Made by a program: the position numbers and the translations under genes
From: Rickettsiales bacterium
GTDB lineage: Bacteria; Pseudomonadota; Alphaproteobacteria; Pelagibacterales; Pelagibacteraceae
Direction of reading: 5' to 3'
Length of the DNA: 12,155 nucleotides
Assembly: GCA_005801485.1 (NCBI GenBank)
Contig: SYDM01000045.1
Span: 1-12,155 of the forward strand
Notes under the pieces: model-generated
What the model saw: the letters and a program-made list of their open reading frames with translations, nothing else
The model's database searches: none
What the model was told of the DNA's origin: nothing
In this document: in pieces, positions 7,689-12,155 of the stretch
Position numbering within the stretch: position 1 is the stretch's first letter
Layout: every line of letters starts with the position of its first letter

Positions 7689-8974
7689 CTTTGTAATCTT
7701 AATACCGGTAAATCTTCAAAGGAAGATGTATCTATTTTAGAAAAATGTTCTCTTCTCATTTTCCAACTATTATTTAAGCCCGCCTGAACTATACTAATTG
7801 AATTCCTTCCGTACTTTTTATTTGTGCAATCTATAGCTTTCATTAATGATTTTGATTTATTTTCTAATAGTGGGGTTAGTAAATTAAATTCATTTTTCGT
7901 AGCATCGCACAACTTATCAAGTATTACTCCTGATTTTTGATAAAAATAGCCATATTTATAAATAGTATTTAATCCTTCGATGGCTGCTTTAATTAACTCT
8001 AGGCTATTACTCGTTGCTACAGGCAAATCTATTGTTGTTGAATTAGAATAATATTCTCTATGCCTGTCAAAAGGACTTGTTCTAATAAAAACAGTTATTG
8101 ATTTTGTTAACTGATTATCTCCTCTAATTTTTTCTGCAGCAGATAAGCAATGTGTTGTTATAGATTCTTTTAACTTTTCAATGCTTTCTACTTTCTTTCC
8201 GAAAGATCTAGAAACACAACAACTTTTTCTTTTTAATTCTTCCGTTTCTAAATTGATACAAGGTATACCTCTAAGTTCCATAACTGTTTTAGCTCCAGTT
8301 ACATTTGTATTTTTTTTAACCCAAGTATTAGATATGTTTTTTAATTTGTAGGCAGTATCTATACCATTTTTCATATATAATTTTGACAATTGTTTCCCTA
8401 CGCCCCAAATATCAGAAATAGGAAATTTTTTTAACTCTTCATCTATATTTTCATATAGAATCATTACTCCTGTTTTATTTTTTTTAGCTATATGGTTTGC
8501 CACCTTGCTTAATGTTTTAGTATTAGCTATTCCAATACTAGTTGGTATGCCTGTCCATTTTAAAATTCTTGATCTAATTTCTTTGCCGAACTCCTCAAGT
8601 CTTTTTTGCTGGACAAATGTTAGTTTTAAGAATGCTTCATCAATTGAATATATTTCCATTTTGTCAGAAAATTCTTTTAAAATTTTCATAACTCTTCTAG
8701 AAATATCACCATATAAAGCAAAATTTGAAGAAAAAATATGAACATTATTTTTTTTAACTAATTCTTTTACTTTAAAATAAGGCTCTCCCATTTTAATGCC
8801 AATTTTTTTGGCTTCTTCGGATCTGGAAATTACACACCCGTCATTGTTTGAAAGCACTACAACTGGTTTATTAATTATTTTAGGGTTAAATAATCTCTCA
8901 CATGAAACATAAAATGAATTACAATCAATTAAAGCGATATTATTATTTTTTTTACTGTAGTTTGTGTATGACAT
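7685..8974 (-). CDS. umuC: Y-family DNA polymerase V catalytic subunit UmuC
   Basis: This 429-residue protein has the full UmuC layout. The palm begins ALIDCNSFYVSCERLFNP with metal-binding Asp17, then the UmuC-type VVVLSNNDGCVISRSEEAK at about 38-56, and YSIDEAF at 109-115 with Asp112 and Glu113, the catalytic pair. A thumb helix-hairpin-helix region (DIWGVGKQLSKLYMKNGI near 188-205), the little-finger domain, and a C-terminal DUF4113-like tail (NSWKMRREHFSKIDTSS near 402-418) follow. With two UmuD' subunits it carries out error-prone translesion synthesis after DNA damage. Its start overlaps umuD by 23 bases and has its own GGGGAG ribosome site (about 8990-8985). Where E. coli UmuC has the clamp-binding QLNLF, this protein reads EFNLL (362-366), a weakened motif. 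Close resemblance to UmuC rather than DinB, plus the umuD neighbour, makes the call firm. Confidence 0.95.
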   Translation of the reverse strand: MSYTNYSKKNNNIALIDCNSFYVSCERLFNPKIINKPVVVLSNNDGCVISRSEEAKKIGIKMGEPYFKVKELVKKNNVHIFSSNFALYGDISRRVMKILKEFSDKMEIYSIDEAFLKLTFVQQKRLEEFGKEIRSRILKWTGIPTSIGIANTKTLSKVANHIAKKNKTGVMILYENIDEELKKFPISDIWGVGKQLSKLYMKNGIDTAYKLKNISNTWVKKNTNVTGAKTVMELRGIPCINLETEELKRKSCCVSRSFGKKVESIEKLKESITTHCLSAAEKIRGDNQLTKSITVFIRTSPFDRHREYYSNSTTIDLPVATSNSLELIKAAIEGLNTIYKYGYFYQKSGVILDKLCDATKNEFNLLTPLLENKSKSLMKAIDCTNKKYGRNSISIVQAGLNNSWKMRREHFSKIDTSSFEDLPVLRLQS

Positions 8975-9347
8975 AAGTTACAACTCCCCAAATTATAACC
9001 TCAGGATTTTTACTTAAATTAATTTTATCAATAATATTTTTTGATCCCGATGTTAGATAGTTAATTTCTTTTTCTTTAATAAGTGTTTTAACAACTAGCT
9101 CTTCATTAACGTTTGCGATGACTATTGAAAAATTTTTTGGATTAATGCTTTTATCTACAATCAAAAGATCTCCATCATAAATACCTGCTTCTTGCATGGA
9201 TTTTCCTTGAACTCTTATTATGAAAGTTGCGGGCGCATTTGTTATTAAGTAAGTATTTAAGTCTAAATCATCCTCAATATAATCAGTTGCAGGGGAAGGA
9301 AAACCGGCCCCTACTTTGTGTAAATAAAATGGTATTGTTAGCTTCAT
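8952..9347 (-). CDS. umuD: UmuD, S24-family self-cleaving subunit of DNA polymerase V
   Basis: This 131-residue protein is a LexA-like S24 peptidase without a DNA-binding domain. The self-cleavage site is Ala14-Gly15 in VGAGFPSPATDY, matching the Cys-Gly site and FPSPA of E. coli UmuD. The catalytic Ser50 lies in GKSMQEAGI and the general-base Lys87 in LVVKTL; the end (IIWGVVTYVIHKL) matches the family. RecA-stimulated cleavage would yield UmuD', which activates UmuC. The arm before the cleavage site is only 14 residues, against 24 in E. coli. No in-frame start codon occurs in the short leader, and the promoter and LexA box lie immediately upstream, so the start is well placed. It has no clear Shine-Dalgarno sequence. 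It overlaps umuC by 23 bases, forming an SOS-type umuDC operon. Confidence 0.94.
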   Translation of the reverse strand: MKLTIPFYLHKVGAGFPSPATDYIEDDLDLNTYLITNAPATFIIRVQGKSMQEAGIYDGDLLIVDKSINPKNFSIVIANVNEELVVKTLIKEKEINYLTSGSKNIIDKINLSKNPEVIIWGVVTYVIHKLQ

Positions 9348-9350
9348 AAT

Positions 9351-9365
9351 GTTCTTGTTTTGTTC
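9351..9365 (-). promoter_or_regulatory. LexA-binding site (SOS box) of umuDC
   Basis: The sequence reads GTTC-N7-GTTC on the plus strand (GAAC-N7-GAAC towards umuD), the direct-repeat LexA operator known from alphaproteobacteria. It starts 3 bases upstream of the umuD ATG and overlaps the predicted transcription start, touching the base next to the -10 box, so bound LexA would block initiation. Both half-sites are exact. Confidence 0.85.
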
Positions 9366-9366
9366 T

Positions 9367-9396
9367 CTTATATCTTTTATGAAGTGATAAAGTCAA
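9367..9396 (-). promoter_or_regulatory. Sigma-70 type promoter of umuDC
   Basis: On the minus strand TTGACT (9396-9391), an 18-base spacer and TATAAG (9372-9367) form a good -35/-10 pair. The transcription start would be near 9360, inside the LexA box, leaving a leader of about 12 bases with no good ribosome site. The pairing with the SOS box makes this the best-supported promoter in the window. Confidence 0.7.
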
Positions 9397-9463
9397 ACAA
9401 AAAATTTAATTAAAAAAACGTGTCAAATGGTCTAAAGACAAGAGACTAAAAACATGAGATTAA
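9397..9463 (+). promoter_or_regulatory. Upstream region of the solute-binding protein gene
   Basis: The plus-strand gene must be transcribed from the umuD-side spacer, but I find no convincing -35/-10 pair. A small inverted repeat GTCT-AA-AGAC (9430-9439), with further GAC/GTC copies around it, could be an operator or chance. A short GAG about 6 bases before the ATG (in CATGAGATTAA) is the likely ribosome site. Confidence 0.3.
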
Positions 9464-10237
9464 ATGAATGTGAAAAAAATTTTAATTGCTACAATCTTAA
9501 TACTTACCACAGTAACTGCTAACGCTGAAAGTAGACTTCAAAAAATTTTAAAAAATGGAGAGCTTCGTGTTGGAACAACTGGGGACTTCCCACCAATGAG
9601 CATTAAAGATCCTGCTACAAATACATATAAAGGTTTTGATATAGATGTAACAACGGAACTTGCAAAAGATTTAGGTGTTAAAGTAACTTATGTTCCTTCG
9701 GATTGGAAAACTATCGTATCTGGTATCGCAGCTGATAAGTATGATATTTCAACAAGCGCTACAATAAATCCTCAAAGAGCACTACAAGCTGGCTTTAGCA
9801 TGTCATATTATAAATACGCGACTGTTCCATTAGTTTTAAAAAAAAATAAAAATAAGTTTCCAACTTGGGAAAGCTTAAATAACTCAAATGTTATAATAGC
9901 TACAACATTAGGTACTTCTCAAGAAGCTAAAGCAAAAGAATTTTTTCCTAAATCAAAATTAGTTTCTATCGAGGCACCAGCAAGAGACTACCAAGAAGTT
10001 TTATCTGGAAGAGCTGATGGACATATAACAAGTTCCACAGAAGCTTATGCTTTAATTAAAACATATCCCGAATTATCAATAGTTGAAGATGGGGGAAAAA
10101 ATCCAGCCTCATTAGCCTGGTTGATTGATCAGAACGATCAAGTATGGATAAATTATATTAACCACTGGATTGAAATTAAAAAAACATCAGGTTTTTTTGA
10201 TGAACTTTTAGCTAAGTACAATCTTAAAAGTTTATAA
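9464..10237 (+). CDS. Periplasmic solute-binding protein, amino-acid ABC type, resembling cyclohexadienyl dehydratase (PheC)
   Basis: The 257-residue protein starts with a Sec signal peptide ([20 protein letters not shown]) with a likely cut after Ala21 (ANA-ES). The mature part is a family 3 (SBP_bac_3) binding protein: [13 protein letters not shown], then [28 protein letters not shown] with Arg105 at the usual carboxylate-binding site, and a C-terminal [11 protein letters not shown]. The opening ([22 protein letters not shown]), Trp81 and Glu193 resemble the PheC branch, which includes both binding proteins and the periplasmic enzyme making phenylpyruvate or phenylalanine. The Asp that usually holds the substrate amino group (family pattern TD before TP/AIE) is Ser here. 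A permease gene follows 41 bases later, so transport is the likelier role; enzyme activity cannot be excluded. The ligand is unknown, possibly a carboxylate without a free alpha-amino group. It is divergent from umuD. Confidence 0.85.
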   Translation: MNVKKILIATILILTTVTANAESRLQKILKNGELRVGTTGDFPPMSIKDPATNTYKGFDIDVTTELAKDLGVKVTYVPSDWKTIVSGIAADKYDISTSATINPQRALQAGFSMSYYKYATVPLVLKKNKNKFPTWESLNNSNVIIATTLGTSQEAKAKEFFPKSKLVSIEAPARDYQEVLSGRADGHITSSTEAYALIKTYPELSIVEDGGKNPASLAWLIDQNDQVWINYINHWIEIKKTSGFFDELLAKYNLKSL

Positions 10238-10278
10238 TTTACGTATTAATTCTTTACTTATTTAATTATAATTATTAA

Positions 10279-11013
10279 GTGAAATTTTCAAAATATCTAA
10301 TTTTATTTCTTATCATAACAGGTTGTAGTTCAACTTTTGAATGGAGTTGGTATTTATTAGATCCAAATACAATTAAAGGACTTACTAATGTAAAATTTTT
10401 AATAAGTGGTTTTGCAATTACCATTTACATATCAGTTATTTCAATTATTCTTTCTATGACTCTAGGATTAATGGTTGCATTACCCTCGCTGGTAAATAAT
10501 AAATTCTTAACGTATCTGAATATATTTTATGTTGAAGTTATAAGAGCAATTCCTTTATTAGTTTTAATATTATGGATCTATTATGGTTTACCTATAATGT
10601 TGGGTATTAGCTTTTCACCTTTTGTATCTGGCATTATTGCCTTAACTATTAGTGATAGTGCGTTCCAAGCAGAGATTTTTAGGGCTGGTATCAATAGTAT
10701 CTATAAAGGACAACACGAAGTTGCGGAATCATTAGGTATGAATTTTTGGAAAAAAATGAGATTAGTAATACTGCCCCAAGCCATTAAAACAATATTACCT
10801 GCTTTAGCTAATCAATTTGTCTATGTGCTTAAAATGTCTTCTCTAGTCTCTATAATTGGTATTGCAGATCTTACAAGAAAAGCTAATGAACTAGTTGTCA
10901 GTACCTATAGACCTTTAGAAATATATACTTTTTTAATTTTAGAATATTTAATTTTGATTTTAATAGTTTCTTATTTCGTAAGAAAATTAGAAAATAAATT
11001 AAAATACAAATAA
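10279..11013 (+). CDS. Amino-acid-type ABC transporter permease (HisM/GlnP family) with a lipobox-like N-terminus
   Basis: This 244-residue protein is an inner-membrane permease of the polar-amino-acid uptake (PAAT) family. It has about five main membrane segments and the EAA loop that docks the ATPase: EIFRAGINSIYKGQHEVAESLGMNFWKKM (about 134-162), followed by LPQAIKTILPALANQFV. The start is GTG; the codon just before it is an in-frame TAA, so no longer version exists, and the next ATG (about residue 60) would cut into the first conserved helix. No Shine-Dalgarno is visible. Residues 1-18 read like a lipoprotein signal (Lys, hydrophobic, LIITGC-SS), odd for a permease. It probably works with the preceding binding protein; neither a second permease nor an ATPase is in the window. 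Its last 15 bases overlap the 3' end of the opposing MATE gene. Confidence 0.88.
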   Translation: MKFSKYLILFLIITGCSSTFEWSWYLLDPNTIKGLTNVKFLISGFAITIYISVISIILSMTLGLMVALPSLVNNKFLTYLNIFYVEVIRAIPLLVLILWIYYGLPIMLGISFSPFVSGIIALTISDSAFQAEIFRAGINSIYKGQHEVAESLGMNFWKKMRLVILPQAIKTILPALANQFVYVLKMSSLVSIIGIADLTRKANELVVSTYRPLEIYTFLILEYLILILIVSYFVRKLENKLKYK

Positions 11014-12155
11014 CTTATTAAAACTTAACTTAAGCTGTTTTCTTAGAAAAAAAGGAATAAATAAGAGAACAATTAATCCCATAGCCCAGTTTGTAACCAT
11101 AATTGTGTAGAAAATATCTTTATAGTCTCCATTTTGAATATTGATGACATACCAGAGAGAAAGAAAAGGAAACAATGTTAATCTTAATATGGTCATGTAA
11201 AGACTAAAAATTGGTTTTTTTATAGCTTGAAATAATGCAGATGTGACAAAAAAAATTGGATAAGCAGGACCAATTAAAGCAGCTATCTTTAAATAAATAA
11301 CTGCACTTTCAATTACCTTCTGATCATCTGTAAACAAAGAAATCACTATAGTTGAAGAAAAGTAAATAATAATTCCTGCTACTGCCATAAAGCAAATACC
11401 AAAAAATAATGATTTAACGTAAACTTCTTTAACACGAGTGTAAATTTTTGCACCAAAGTTTTGTCCAGCTATAGATAAAACTGCTGTATTTAATCCAATG
11501 ATAGGTAATAGTAAAACTTGTTCAATTCGAACAGCAGTTCCATATCCGGCGGTAGCTAGTTCACCAAACTTACCAACAAAATAAAAAATATTAAATATAC
11601 CAAACATAATCAACAACATGGTAAACATAATGGGTAAAGATTGTTTTAATAAATTTTGTAAATAAATTATTTTTGGAACAAAACATTGTAGTGTTAAATA
11701 TTTTTTTAATTCACAATTATAAACTTTATAAATTAAATAGATTGTGCTTAAAGATTGAGCGATTAAAGTTGCAATAGCCAAACCAGCTATTCCAAAAGGA
11801 GGTATAATTCCATATCCATAAATGAATAAAGGATTTAAAAAAATATTTGCAAAAAAAGAAAATATTAAAACATTTCTATAACTTTTAGTATCCCCTTGAG
11901 AGGTTAATGTTCCGTTAAGAGATAATTGGACTAATAAAATTATTGAACCATAAAAAATAACATCTAAGTATTTGCGTGTTAAAATTATACTTTCGGCTGT
12001 AGAGCCTATTATTTTTAACAAAAAATCTGAAAAATTGAGACCAAGAAAAGTGACTAAAGAAGCAATTATAATTGCAAAAGTAACTGATTGAGCAACATAT
12101 AAAGAGGCTTCTTTATTTTCTTTTGCTCCAATTGCATTACTAATTAAAGCCTGAG
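10999..12155 (-). CDS. MATE-family multidrug/sodium efflux protein, 5' end off the right edge
   Basis: The frame is open from the window edge to the TAA at 10999-11001, giving 384 residues without the start. The edge-proximal residues (QALISNAIGAKENKEASLYVAQS) match the conserved 'ISxAIGA' part of the first MATE repeat, so roughly 60-70 N-terminal residues are missing from a usual 450 or so. Later marks are LTSQGDTKSYRNVL and FANIFLNPLFIYGYG in the first half, and SIAGQNFGAKIYTRVKEVY, the matching motif of the second repeat. The rest is helical membrane segments ending in a basic tail. MATE proteins export organic cations or metabolites in exchange for Na+ or H+; the substrate here is unknown. 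Neighbours give no clue, as it converges on the ABC permease with a 15-base overlap. A TTG at 12021 is not the start, because the conserved sequence continues upstream of it. Confidence 0.9.
   Translation of the reverse strand, partial: QALISNAIGAKENKEASLYVAQSVTFAIIIASLVTFLGLNFSDFLLKIIGSTAESIILTRKYLDVIFYGSIILLVQLSLNGTLTSQGDTKSYRNVLIFSFFANIFLNPLFIYGYGIIPPFGIAGLAIATLIAQSLSTIYLIYKVYNCELKKYLTLQCFVPKIIYLQNLLKQSLPIMFTMLLIMFGIFNIFYFVGKFGELATAGYGTAVRIEQVLLLPIIGLNTAVLSIAGQNFGAKIYTRVKEVYVKSLFFGICFMAVAGIIIYFSSTIVISLFTDDQKVIESAVIYLKIAALIGPAYPIFFVTSALFQAIKKPIFSLYMTILRLTLFPFLSLWYVINIQNGDYKDIFYTIMVTNWAMGLIVLLFIPFFLRKQLKLSFNKLFVF

Noticed and set aside
8505..8741. 78-codon open frame on the plus strand inside umuC
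   Set aside because: It is antisense to the catalytic palm region of umuC and has no independent support.
9430..9439. GTCT-AA-AGAC inverted repeat as an operator for the binding protein gene
   Set aside because: Only four base pairs per arm; too short to distinguish from chance without comparison to relatives.
10999..12021. MATE protein starting at the TTG at 12021
   Set aside because: The frame continues to the window edge with conserved MATE sequence, so the real start is outside.
1..12155. Other SOS boxes, mobile elements, CRISPR arrays or defence genes
   Set aside because: Scanning for GTTC/GAAC pairs at seven-base spacing by eye gave only the umuD site, and no transposase, integrase, direct-repeat array or defence-type protein was seen. 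All genes belong to known families.

Overview
This is a very AT-rich, gene-dense stretch of bacterial chromosome. It most resembles a marine alphaproteobacterium of the SAR11/Pelagibacterales type. Four things support this: extreme A/T and Lys/Asn/Ile bias; neighbouring genes that touch or overlap; a direct-repeat SOS box of the alphaproteobacterial form (GTTC-N7-GTTC); and a sodium/solute symporter carrying its own TPP riboswitch, which matches the SAR11 thiV (thiamin-pyrimidine transporter) arrangement. The taxonomic call is an inference from these traits, not from a marker-gene comparison.

Layout. Positions 1-2651 (minus strand) hold a tightly overlapping operon read dapA > smpB > folK > rsh: lysine/cell-wall precursor synthesis, ribosome rescue, folate synthesis and the stringent response. 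The rsh gene runs off the left edge. Divergent from dapA, after only 38 bases, is a long periplasmic lytic transglycosylase (2690-5024). Its reading frame is broken once, at a run of twelve A's. A tRNA-Ser(GCT) (5032-5124, minus) and a plus-strand rarD-type permease follow. The permease meets a minus-strand sodium/solute symporter tail to tail (thiV, 6090-7583). The thiV leader is a compact TPP aptamer whose closing stem and 3' strand contain the ribosome-binding site.

Upstream of thiV on the same strand is umuDC (7685-9347), the error-prone DNA polymerase V operon, with a recognisable promoter and a LexA box over the transcription start. Divergent from umuD is a plus-strand pair: a periplasmic solute-binding protein (9464-10237) and an amino-acid-type ABC permease (10279-11013), with no ATPase gene in the window. 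The permease ends inside the 3' end of a minus-strand MATE efflux gene that continues past the right edge.

No mobile elements, CRISPR arrays, phage genes or rRNA were seen, and no gene-free stretch exceeds 300 bases. I do not see a wholly new multi-gene system. The points most worth a second look are the regulatory sites (TPP riboswitch, SOS box), the homopolymer frame break in the transglycosylase, and the odd ABC pair (PheC-like binding protein, lipobox-bearing permease, no ATPase).
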